From DASVEE01 sp036380735 (GTDB lineage Bacteria > Acidobacteriota > Thermoanaerobaculia > Gp7-AA8): a stretch of 64,000 bases of DNA. The translations under genes and the position numbers were made by a program. The stretch's first letter is position 1, and each line of letters opens with the position of its first letter. The stretch is from positions 124,001 through 188,000 of the forward strand of contig DASVEE010000015.1 of assembly GCA_036380735.1 (NCBI GenBank), written 5' to 3'. The notes beneath the pieces are model-generated. The model ran no database searches. It worked only from the letters and a program-made list of their open reading frames with translations, and was not told where the DNA came from. Shown piece after piece: positions 33,569-41,327 of this stretch.

Positions 33569-34003
33569 TCAGTTCTTCTTCTCGATCTGGGCGCGCAGGC
33601 GGTCTTCCTGCTCGCGCAGCTCGGGGGTGAACTCCGCGCCGAAGTCCTCGGCTTCGAAGATCTGGCGGATCTCGACCTCGCTCTCGCTGTCGTCTTTGCC
33701 GTCGGGATTCGGGATCCGCTTCACCCAGTCGATCGCTTCCTGCAGCGAGCCCACCTGCCAGATCCAGAAACCGGCGATCAGCTCCTTCGTCTCGGTGAAC
33801 GGGCCATCGATGACGGTACGGCTGGAGCCGGAAAAGCGGACGCGGGCGCCCTTCGCGCTGGGATGGAGGCCTTCGCCGGCGAGCATGATGCCGGCGTTGA
33901 CGAGCTCCTCGTTGAACTTGCCCATCTCCGTCAGCAACTGCTCGCTGGGCATGACCCCATTCTCACTGTCCGCGTTCGCCTTGATCAAAACCATGAATCG
34001 CAT
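33569..34003 (-). CDS. YCII-related (DGPF-domain) protein
   Basis: 144 residues. MRFMVLIKANADSENG at the start and the TVIDGPFTETKELIAGFWIWQVGSLQEAIDWVKRIP block, with its DGPF signature, define the YCII/DGPFAETKE family, small dimeric proteins often encoded near ECF sigma factors. ATG 34003 has an AAGGAG site. The last 35 residues are charged and helical (EFTPELREQEDRLRAQIEKKN). First gene of the YCII-PhnB-VOC operon. Confidence 0.92.
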   Translation of the reverse strand: MRFMVLIKANADSENGVMPSEQLLTEMGKFNEELVNAGIMLAGEGLHPSAKGARVRFSGSSRTVIDGPFTETKELIAGFWIWQVGSLQEAIDWVKRIPNPDGKDDSESEVEIRQIFEAEDFGAEFTPELREQEDRLRAQIEKKN

Positions 34004-34064
34004 CGTTCGTCTCCTTGCGTGTTCTTGCCTATGCGTCGAACGAGCCTGGACGAAATCGACAGGG

Positions 34065-34111
34065 GCCGCAAAAAAAATGTGGCGACCGGCGAAAAAATCG
34101 CCGGCCGCCAC
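34065..34111 (-). terminator. Intrinsic terminator of the first tyrosinase gene
   Basis: On the minus strand a 14-bp stem (GTGGCGGCCGGCGA...TCGCCGGTCGCCAC, one mismatch) followed by A and eight T's. It lies 25 bases beyond the tyrosinase stop. Confidence 0.9.
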
Positions 34112-34135
34112 GAAGAAGGCTGCTGCTGAGCGTCC

Positions 34136-37096
34136 TCAGTGGTCGTGCTGAGCCCCCTCGGGACCGGCGACCACGATGTGGAACGTCAGGGACGGGCCCT
34201 TCCCGCCGCGGTCGTCGACGCCGACGGCCCAGACCATGTAGTGGGCAGGCGGCAGGCTCGGCAGGGTGACCTCGTACGGGGCGGTGGTGTCGACGGCGAC
34301 GAGCTGCGCCGGGGAGGCGAAGGAGTCGTGCTCCCGGACCCAGAACTCCACGCGGTCCACCCGTCCTCCGCGGTCGGTCGCGGCGGCCCTGAAGACGATC
34401 GGTGCGCCCGCCGCGAAGGTGGCGAGATCGCGCGGCGACTGCAGGTCGACGGCGGGGAGGGTGTTCTCGATGACGCTGATGGTCATGTCGGTCCGCGCCG
34501 TCTGGCTGCTGTTGAGGGCGAGCGCCCGCACGCGGCGCGGTCCGGTACCGGCGGCGGTCCAGTTGAAGGAGAACGGCGCCATGTCGGACGTCGCCACGAG
34601 CTTGCCGTCGATGAAGACCTGCACGCCCTTGATCGTGCCGTCCGGGTCGATGGCGTCGACGTGGAACGGGACGGTGTCTCCCGGCTGGAAGAGCGCGCCG
34701 TTCGGCGGCGACGTGATGACGACGGTGGGCGGTGTGTCGCGGACCGCATGGTTCGCCGTCAGCGCGAGGTCGAAGGTGGCGTCGTCGCCTTTGGCGTCCT
34801 GGTGGAGCTCGACCGCGATGACGTTGCGGCCGTCGCGCACGAGCTCGAGCGGCACCGGCACCGGGAAGAACGCTTCCTCCTCCGCACCGTTGACGCTGCC
34901 TTCGGCGTAGGCGTCGTCGCCTTCACCCTTCAGGTTCACGCGATGCAGCTCGGAGCCGTTGAGATACACGACCGCGCCGTCGTCGCGCTTGAGGTGCACC
35001 AGCATCTCGCGGTAGATCGAGCGGTCGGCGACGTCGAAGCCGTGGCGGTAGTAGGTGGTGGTGCGGCGGCCGACGGTCGTTTCCGGGTCGTCGCCGTAGC
35101 CGAACTCCGCGCGGCCGGTCCGCCACTTCTCGTCGTCGTAGCCGGGCTGCTGCCAGCCGTCTGCGGCGGCTTCGGTGTCGAGATAACGCCACCCCTCGTC
35201 GTTCTCCGGAATGAGGACGAGCCTGCGGAAGTCGACCTCGAAGCGCTGGCCGCCGACGAGCTCATTCGCATCATCGGGCGTGCCGTACTGGATCAGGTCG
35301 AACTTCGCCACGCCGTTGGTGGGGAGGTAGCCTTTGTTCAGCGCGAAGCCGACGGTCACGGGGAACGCCTCTTCGGGGGCCAGGCGGATGCCGGTGAGGG
35401 CGGCCTTGGCTCCGGTGATCTGGAGGCGGCCGCGCTCCGCGTCGACGGTGCGCACGTTCTCACCGTCGCCGCCGTCTTCCTGCCAGCGGTCGTAAAGCTC
35501 GCGCGGCAGGTCGACGTAGACGCCGCCGGTCTCCAGGTAGTCGCGCTCCTCGCGGCCCTCATAGACCTGGGCCAGTTCGAGACGCGTCACCGCCGTGAAG
35601 CGGGCCGGATTGCGGACGAGGATCGGCGCCACGCGCTGCGCGCCGGTGAAGTTGTCGACGATCTGGATGTTCTTCCAGACGATGTTGTTGTTGTTCTTCG
35701 TGTTCGTGTTGACGCTCGCCACTTCCGGCGTGGTGATGCCGGGCTCGATGCGCGCGAGCAGGCAGAAATGCGATTGGTCGCCGCCGAAGCAGGAGAAGTT
35801 CGCCGGATCGGGCGGATACCAGGGGATCTGCAGCACGACCGCCTGTCCCGGCTGAAGCACCGGCACGGTGAGCAGCGCGTTGTCGTAGATCGGCGGCGAG
35901 ACCACGGAAGTGTGCGTCGGCGTCTTGGAGATGATGTAGCCGCCGGCGATCGTCCACGGGATGATCGGCGTGCCGGTGCCGTTCCACGGACCCATCGCCG
36001 TCGTGATGTTGATGTTGCCCGTGAGGGCGCCGTACGTCAGCGTCGGATCGAGCCGCCCGAGCTGGGCGGTGTTGCGCTGCCAGCGCGACCAGAGGCGGTC
36101 GGCGTTCGCATGCAGCATGAAGAAGAACGGATCTTCCGCGGCCGTCGGGATCGACCCCATGTTACCGCCGATGTGCACGTGCGAGCCGTCGTGCGGATCG
36201 CTCTCGACGAAGGCGAAGTTCGAGTAGGGCGTGCGGTTCAGCACCGTGGTGTCGCTGGTGCCGGGCAGGCCGCTGCCGCCGACGTTGCGCGAGACGCTCG
36301 GCGGCGCCAGCACGTTGAACGGCGCGCCGATCGCGCCGTTGGAGTTCCCCATGAACGACGACGTCCAGTAGGTGCCGGCCGGCGGGGTGCTCTGCCAGTC
36401 CCAGTAAAGCAGCTTCAGGGTGGGCTCGTGCTCCTGCAGCAGCGCCTCGTAGCGGTTGATGTACTCGCGGTGCCACGGGAGAAACGCCGGTGAGCCGTGG
36501 CGGTTCGACGGGCCGGACTGGTGCACGTGATCCTGCTTGTCGAAGTAGCTGACGCCGTCGCTGAAGGTGAACGGCGCCACGGTGCCGACGGCGATGATCG
36601 CGTCGCGGTAGGCGTTGCGCTCGGCCACCGTCGCGCTGACGGCGTTCTTGCGCGGCTTGGTGATCTCCATGCCGTACAGCTTCTGCGGGCCGCAGGTGGT
36701 GGCCTTGTAGTCGACCCACTGCGTGGGCCAGTTCAGCCCGGTCGAGGCCTTCGCCCAGTAGAGCTTGAGCGTGTCGTTGCCGCTCGACGCCACGTTGCCG
36801 CGGTTCCGCACGCGCACGTAGACGTAGTTCGGGACGCTGTATTTCGGGTCGCGGTATTCGGCGCTCTGGTGCGTTCCGGGCGCCCAGGGCGGCGTGTTGG
36901 CGGGGAAGGGGTATGGCTGGTAGGCCGGGTCGGGCGCGGTGCGGACCCAGATGTCCTCCGTCACCCACATCGCCCCGGTATCGGGATTCGGCTCCACCCC
37001 CGTATCGGCCGGGGTGTCCTTCATGTAGAGATCGGCCTGTGCGAAGGCGAGGAGCGGGAACAACAGGAGTGCCGCAAGGACTGCGAACCGCTTCAT
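34136..37096 (-). CDS. Exported tyrosinase-family copper protein with Ig-like C-terminal modules (paralog 1)
   Basis: 986 residues. Signal peptide 1-20 (MKRFAVLAALLLFPLLAFAQ). The tyrosinase domain spans about 130-380. CuA ligands are H192, H200 and H209 (HQSGPSNRHGSPAFLPWHRE) and CuB ligands H302 or H306, H308 and H329 (DPHDGSHVHIGG; DPFFFMLHANADRLWSRWQ). Beyond residue 400 come beta-rich domains: a middle region of unknown fold (to about 690), a PA14/galactose-binding-like unit (REMLVHLKRDDGAVVYLNG) and two Ig-like repeats (about 790-980), ending QHDH. Should oxidise phenols outside the cytoplasm. ATG 37096 has GGAGGAAG upstream. Nearly identical in plan to the paralog at 46945-49932. Confidence 0.92.
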   Translation of the reverse strand: MKRFAVLAALLLFPLLAFAQADLYMKDTPADTGVEPNPDTGAMWVTEDIWVRTAPDPAYQPYPFPANTPPWAPGTHQSAEYRDPKYSVPNYVYVRVRNRGNVASSGNDTLKLYWAKASTGLNWPTQWVDYKATTCGPQKLYGMEITKPRKNAVSATVAERNAYRDAIIAVGTVAPFTFSDGVSYFDKQDHVHQSGPSNRHGSPAFLPWHREYINRYEALLQEHEPTLKLLYWDWQSTPPAGTYWTSSFMGNSNGAIGAPFNVLAPPSVSRNVGGSGLPGTSDTTVLNRTPYSNFAFVESDPHDGSHVHIGGNMGSIPTAAEDPFFFMLHANADRLWSRWQRNTAQLGRLDPTLTYGALTGNINITTAMGPWNGTGTPIIPWTIAGGYIISKTPTHTSVVSPPIYDNALLTVPVLQPGQAVVLQIPWYPPDPANFSCFGGDQSHFCLLARIEPGITTPEVASVNTNTKNNNNIVWKNIQIVDNFTGAQRVAPILVRNPARFTAVTRLELAQVYEGREERDYLETGGVYVDLPRELYDRWQEDGGDGENVRTVDAERGRLQITGAKAALTGIRLAPEEAFPVTVGFALNKGYLPTNGVAKFDLIQYGTPDDANELVGGQRFEVDFRRLVLIPENDEGWRYLDTEAAADGWQQPGYDDEKWRTGRAEFGYGDDPETTVGRRTTTYYRHGFDVADRSIYREMLVHLKRDDGAVVYLNGSELHRVNLKGEGDDAYAEGSVNGAEEEAFFPVPVPLELVRDGRNVIAVELHQDAKGDDATFDLALTANHAVRDTPPTVVITSPPNGALFQPGDTVPFHVDAIDPDGTIKGVQVFIDGKLVATSDMAPFSFNWTAAGTGPRRVRALALNSSQTARTDMTISVIENTLPAVDLQSPRDLATFAAGAPIVFRAAATDRGGRVDRVEFWVREHDSFASPAQLVAVDTTAPYEVTLPSLPPAHYMVWAVGVDDRGGKGPSLTFHIVVAGPEGAQHDH

Positions 37097-37204
37097 GATT
37101 CTTCCTCCAATCGAGGAGGTAGAGCCGCCCTGGATGCAAATCCCTACCGGTAGCGAAAGCAATGACACTAACGGCCGGGGTTGGTGCGGCAGTGCTCAGA
37201 AGGA

Positions 37205-37233
37205 AAGGGGCCCCAGGGTCTGACCCCTGAGCC
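37205..37233 (-). terminator. Weak hairpin beyond the response regulator
   Basis: GGCTCAGGGGTCAGACCCTGGGGCCCC on the minus strand can pair CAGGGGTC with GACCCTGG. Its sequence resembles the hairpin at 46903-46930. No T-run. Confidence 0.35.
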
Positions 37234-37267
37234 TTCACTGGTTCACGGCCTGCCAGACGTTCTGCCG

Positions 37268-37657
37268 TCACTGAGACAGCGGCAGCGCGGCCTCGGCCAC
37301 GCACGTCCTGACGGCCTCACGCAGCAGGTCGAGGTCGAACGGCTTGCGGATGACCGTGTGCACGTTCCTGGATGCGCGCACGCTTTCGATCGACGGCGTG
37401 TTTGCGGCTGATGAAACGATGACTTTCGGCGCGCCCGCATCGTCATGCTCGGCCAGATAGCGCAACACTTCGAAACCACTGAGGACGGGCATCATCAGGT
37501 CGAGAATCATCACACCGTAACTCCCGGTGCGCAGCTTCTCCAGCGCTTCCTCGCCATTAGTCGCTTCCCCCACGCCATAGCCGTCGCGAAGGAGGATCCG
37601 CGTCATCAGCATCCGGATGGAGCTGTCGTCATCGACCACGAGGATGGTGACTGGCAT
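37268..37657 (-). CDS. Single-domain response regulator
   Basis: 129 residues, one receiver domain only: acidic pair in ILVVDDDSS, phospho-acceptor Asp in MILDLMMPVLSGFE, switch Ser/Ala in VIVSSAA and conserved Lys in VIRKPFD. No output domain, so it works by protein-protein interaction or as a phosphotransfer intermediate, perhaps with one of the kinases in the 40-45 kb block. Its 5' side faces a 500-base region without intact genes. Confidence 0.93.
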   Translation of the reverse strand: MPVTILVVDDDSSIRMLMTRILLRDGYGVGEATNGEEALEKLRTGSYGVMILDLMMPVLSGFEVLRYLAEHDDAGAPKVIVSSAANTPSIESVRASRNVHTVIRKPFDLDLLREAVRTCVAEAALPLSQ

Positions 37658-37744
37658 CCGCCTCCATTGTATGCAGGTTCCTCACGTCATGGCGTCAGCG
37701 AATGCCGAGGAACGGCGTCTGCCGCCGAATGCAAGGCTTCACCA

Positions 37745-37960
37745 ATGCGTGATGACCTCTTCGCGCTGCTCGCCGCCATTGGTGATGACTCCCCGGAAAA
37801 GCAGCACATCCTGGCACGCTTCGAAGCCTCAGCCTCGCCTTCCTGATGCTGGAAGAGATGTCGCCGGAGAAACACCGCGCCTGCGAAGACGCTCGAGCGC
37901 ATCCTCGCCAGCGCAGGCGTCTGAGCATCCGGGCACGGACATCGCACCTTCGAAAATGCT
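37745..37960 (+). pseudogene. Possible frameshifted small gene
   Basis: ATG 37745 opens MRDDLFALLAAIGDDSPEK..., which stops after 33 codons. A +1 shift near 37825 continues as SLSLAFLMLEEMSPEKHRACEDARAH for about 40 more codons in the same style (DSPEK/MSPEK motif twice). This could be one broken gene of about 75 residues or chance. No ribosome site; nothing recognised. Confidence 0.28.
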
Positions 37961-38154
37961 GACGTTCCCTCCGGCATTGGCATCCGGCGCGATCCCACCA
38001 CGGGCGAAACTTCGAGGCGGTGTTGCATACGGCGCAACAGGCGCCGGAGGGCGATCATGAAACACCAACAGCGTGGATGGAGCCGCCGCAGGGGTGGCGA
38101 GGAGGGCGTCGCGCCGAACCGCGGAGAGACCGCGCGGCGGAGGCTGCAGCGACC

Positions 38155-38586
38155 ATGGATCGACCGCAACTCACGGAACAGATCGGAGCCAATCTCCGCG
38201 CGGCGCGGCTCCACAGCGACACTTCGCTCGCCGCCGTCGCCGGCGATGCCGGGATCAGCACCGCCACGTTGTCGCGCATCGAAAACGGGAAGCAGTCGCT
38301 CGACGTGACGCTGCTCGTCGTGCTCGCCGCGATCGTCGGCGCCTCTCCGGCCAGCATTGTGGGCGTTGGGGAATCGCTTCCCAGCGACGAGCGGGCGCTG
38401 GTCGCGGCTCTGCGCGCCGTGGAGCCCGCGCAGCAGCGGCGCATCATGCGTGCGGTCGAACGCGACGGCTCAGCGACCACGCCTGCGGCCCAACTGATGG
38501 AGGAAGTCGCCGAGCACCTCGCCGCGGCAACGATCAAGCTCAAAGCTGCGCGGCGACAGATGGCCAGGGAACGGCGCCGCTCCTGA
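38155..38586 (+). CDS. XRE-family HTH transcriptional regulator
   Basis: 143 residues. HTH_XRE at about 7-62 (IGANLRAARLHSDTSLAAVAGDAGISTATLSRIENGKQSLDVTLLVVLAAIVG). The C-terminal part (about 75-143) is helical and Ala/Arg-rich, without a cupin or peptidase domain, and may mediate dimerisation. ATG 38155 gives the canonical distance to the HTH. Target unknown; the LuxR-type gene 185 bases downstream is a candidate. Confidence 0.9.
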   Translation: MDRPQLTEQIGANLRAARLHSDTSLAAVAGDAGISTATLSRIENGKQSLDVTLLVVLAAIVGASPASIVGVGESLPSDERALVAALRAVEPAQQRRIMRAVERDGSATTPAAQLMEEVAEHLAAATIKLKAARRQMARERRRS

Positions 38587-38690
38587 GAGCCTCGGCAGTC
38601 ACCTCTCGCCGTCTTTCAGCTCGTTCGCGACAGCCGCAGGTCAGTTCATCCCGACATTTGTACGGTAGCGTAATGATCGCGCAGCGTTTT

Positions 38691-38707
38691 TGCATAACTG
38701 CTATGCA
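38691..38707. promoter_or_regulatory. Palindromic operator-like site
   Basis: TGCATA-N5-TATGCA, a perfect 6-bp dyad in an A/T-rich stretch 64 bases before the start of the PAS-LuxR gene. Suitable as a dimer-binding site for the XRE or LuxR protein. Confidence 0.4.
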
Positions 38708-38771
38708 CACCCGACAAGTGCGCGCGCGATTTCTTGCACGGCATCTGTCCGTCCGCACACGGAGAACGCTC

Positions 38772-39398
38772 ATGACGACGATGATTGGGGAAGCTGAGGC
38801 CGCGGCGTCCGAGCCGCACTGGCTGCAAACCGTGGTAACCGAGGGCGATGCCGGCTTTCTCATCGAGTCCGCTGAACAGATCACCTACGTCAACCGTGCG
38901 TACGCGTTGATGCTGGGCTACGACTCGCCGGCGCAACTCCGTGGGCATCATCTGTCGGCGATCGTGGCCGAGGAAGACCTGCCGCGGCTGCTGAGTTTCA
39001 GCAAGATGCGCCTGCATGGGTTGTCTGCCCCGCGCAACTACGAGTTCACGGCCCGCTGCCGCGATCGCTCCCTGATCCGCCTCAGGGCTACCGTTTCCGC
39101 CGCACGCTCCGGCCCCTCTGTCGTCATCGGCACGATGGTCCTGCCCTGCGACCGGCGGGAGGCGTTGGTGCGTAGCGACTCGCCCGCCGTCCTCGCGTCG
39201 CGGCTCTCGCGGCGGGAGCGCGAAGTGATGGAGCTGATTCTCGCCGGGCACAGGATGAAAGAGATCGCACTCGCGCTCGATATCAGCGCCAAGACCGTGT
39301 CGACGCACCGCACCCGGATGCTCAAGAAGCTGAACCTCACCACGATCCGCGAGCTGTACCAGTACGCGGTGACGCACCGTCTCGTCGAGTGGGCCTGA
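38772..39398 (+). CDS. PAS-LuxR transcriptional regulator
   Basis: 208 residues. A PAS domain (about 18-125; AGFLIESAEQITYVNRAYALMLGYDSPAQL) is followed by a LuxR/GerE HTH (about 140-205; LSRREREVMELILAGHRMKEIALALDISAKTVSTHRTRMLKKL). Receives a small-molecule or redox signal through PAS and binds DNA. ATG 38772 lies 6 bases after GGAGAA; an in-frame ATG at 38703 would add a basic 23-residue leader that overlaps the palindromic site, so the later start is preferred. Confidence 0.9.
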   Translation: MTTMIGEAEAAASEPHWLQTVVTEGDAGFLIESAEQITYVNRAYALMLGYDSPAQLRGHHLSAIVAEEDLPRLLSFSKMRLHGLSAPRNYEFTARCRDRSLIRLRATVSAARSGPSVVIGTMVLPCDRREALVRSDSPAVLASRLSRREREVMELILAGHRMKEIALALDISAKTVSTHRTRMLKKLNLTTIRELYQYAVTHRLVEWA

Positions 39399-39472
39399 AG
39401 GCGCGAAGGTGACGACCCGGAGCCGCCCGGGAGTGTCGCGCGGCCGCCGGGCTGAAGCTGATTCTCGCGTTT

Positions 39473-39500
39473 GTCCTCCACTCTGCGTCGCCAGTGCGTG
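39473..39500. repeat. REP half-palindrome fragment
   Basis: TGTCCTCCACTCTGCGTCGCCAGTGCGTGCGG matches the outer flank of the REP elements at 43239-43300 and 45570-46860. Only one arm is present, placed between two convergent stop codons. Confidence 0.65.
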
Positions 39501-39505
39501 CGGTG

Positions 39506-40192
39506 CTAGGGTATCGGCTCGGCGAGAAACCGATAGCCGATCCATGGCTCGGTCACGATGTAGCGCGGTGACGAGGGGTCCGGCTCGATCTTGCGTCGCA
39601 GCGAGCTGACATGCACGCGCACCGTTTCATCCGTCGTGGCCGGAGCCGCGGCCCAGATGCGCGCCACGATCTGCCTCATCGAGACCGGCTTCCCGGCGCG
39701 CGTCGCGAGGAGCTCCAGCAGCGCGAACTCCGTCGGGGTGAGCTTGATCTCGCGCGCTCCCTGCGTCACGCGATGCTGCTCGATGTCGATCGTGAGATCC
39801 GCGAAGTGCAGCACCGAAGGGCCTGCGCCGGCACGGCGGAACTGCGCCCGGATGCGGGCCAGCAGCTCCGGGACCGAGAACGGCTTCGTGACGAAGTCAT
39901 CAGCGCCCAGATCGAGCGCCCGGATCTTATCGGCGTCGCCACCGCGCACCGAGAGGACGATGATGGGCGTACGCGACCTAGCCCGCACGGCCGCGATCAA
40001 CGCGAAGCCGTCAGCTACGGGCATCGCCAGATCGGTGAGGATCAGGTCCGGCACATGCACGCGAAAGGCGGCCATTCCGGCGCGCCCATCCGCCGCCGTC
40101 ACGGTGTCGTAGCCGGCGGCTCGCAACTCGTGCGAGAGCGATTCACGGATCGGCGGATCGTCGTCGACGACCAGCACGAGCGGCTCGGTCAT
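39506..40192 (-). CDS. OmpR-family response regulator, KdpE-like
   Basis: 228 residues. Receiver (1-115) with acidic pocket VVDDDPP, phospho-Asp in LILTDLAMP and Lys in DFVTKPF. Winged-helix output domain (about 128-226; LTPTEFALLELLATRAGKPVSMRQIV, TVRVHVSSLRRKIEPDP, YIVTEPWIGYRF). Overlaps the 3' end of the histidine kinase gene (4 bases). With that kinase and the divergent Kup transporter it forms a potassium-control module resembling KdpDE. Confidence 0.93.
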   Translation of the reverse strand: MTEPLVLVVDDDPPIRESLSHELRAAGYDTVTAADGRAGMAAFRVHVPDLILTDLAMPVADGFALIAAVRARSRTPIIVLSVRGGDADKIRALDLGADDFVTKPFSVPELLARIRAQFRRAGAGPSVLHFADLTIDIEQHRVTQGAREIKLTPTEFALLELLATRAGKPVSMRQIVARIWAAAPATTDETVRVHVSSLRRKIEPDPSSPRYIVTEPWIGYRFLAEPIP

Positions 40193-41226
40193 CCTTCCGC
40201 CCCCGACGCTGCCGCTTCGCCGCGCGCGGCGGGCAGATCGATGCGCGCCACGGCACCGCCGCCTTCGCGGTTCTCCAGCACGAAGGTTCCGCCGCTCGCC
40301 ACGGTCAAGCCCCGCGCGATCTCGATCCCCAGCCCACGGTGCGAGACGTCGGAGTCGGACGGCAGACCATGGCCGCGGTCGAGCACCTCGAGGCGCACGG
40401 CCGACTGATGGCGCATTGCCGTCAGCTCGATCGGAACCTCCGGCGGCGACGCCTGGTGCGCGTTCTCCACGACGTTCGCTACGATCTCCAGCGCCAGCGA
40501 CGGATCGACGAACGCATCGGGGCAATCCTCCGCCACGTGAATGGCCACGGTCCTGGTCGCGAACACGCTCGTGAGGCTCTCGCGCACCGCGTGGAAAATG
40601 TCGGCCGGCGGTGTCGGCTCCGGATGCGGTGTGAAGCGTCCGGCTTCGAGCCGCGCGATCGTCAGCAGGTTCTCGATCCGCCGGTGGAGGCGTCCCGTCT
40701 CGACGTCGATGGCCTGGATCGTCGCCGACAGCTCCGGCGTGGATGCCGCCTGCCGGGCCAGTGCAGCGATATGGATACGCACCGCGGTGAGCGGCGTCGT
40801 CAGGTCGTGCGACGCCGCGCGGAGCAGCGAAGTCTTGAACGCGTCGCTCTGCCGCAGCAGGTCGATGTGCGCGTTGGCTTCTCCTTCCAGGCGGCGCCGC
40901 TCGGCGTACATCGCCTCGGCACGCGCCGCGAGGACGATGCGGGAGACGACGAGCGATGAGAGAAGAAACGCCGTGAGCGCCACCCAGTTCCGCGCATCGT
41001 CGACATGGAATGTGTGCTGCGGCGGCAGGAAGAAGTAGTTGTAGGCGCCCGTGGCCAGCAGCGAAGCCGCGATGCCGCCCCAAAGGCCGCTCCACATCGA
41101 CAGAAAGACGACGGCCACCAGATAGGCGAAGCCCATCGTGATCGGGTTCAGTTGCGCGCGTTCGCCCGCCGCGGTGACCGCGGCGATGATCGCGGGAATG
41201 GCGAGCCACCGGAAATCAACCTTCAT
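40189..41226 (-). CDS. Sensor histidine kinase with DUF4118 (KdpD C-terminal-half-like)
   Basis: 345 residues. Four TM helices in a DUF4118 domain (about 7-100; FLPPQHTFHVDDARNWVALTAFLLSSL is the conserved part of KdpD). HisKA has H140 (LLRAASHDLTTPLTAV). HATPase_c shows VVENAHQASP, LDRGHGLP and RGLGIEIARGL. It lacks the N-terminal KdpD sensor and Usp domains, so it is a truncated KdpD-type kinase. Its start is divergent from kup, 101 bases apart, implying control of potassium uptake; no kdpFABC is present here. Confidence 0.92.
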   Translation of the reverse strand: MKVDFRWLAIPAIIAAVTAAGERAQLNPITMGFAYLVAVVFLSMWSGLWGGIAASLLATGAYNYFFLPPQHTFHVDDARNWVALTAFLLSSLVVSRIVLAARAEAMYAERRRLEGEANAHIDLLRQSDAFKTSLLRAASHDLTTPLTAVRIHIAALARQAASTPELSATIQAIDVETGRLHRRIENLLTIARLEAGRFTPHPEPTPPADIFHAVRESLTSVFATRTVAIHVAEDCPDAFVDPSLALEIVANVVENAHQASPPEVPIELTAMRHQSAVRLEVLDRGHGLPSDSDVSHRGLGIEIARGLTVASGGTFVLENREGGGAVARIDLPAARGEAAASGAEG

Positions 41227-41327
41227 GGGCTGGTGCGTAGCAGAACATACGCGGCGGGGCCGAGGTGCTAAAGAGTTCGTAAAGGTCCGGAGGTGTGGGC
41301 GTTCCGGCTGCTAGATTCTGCGCGGAT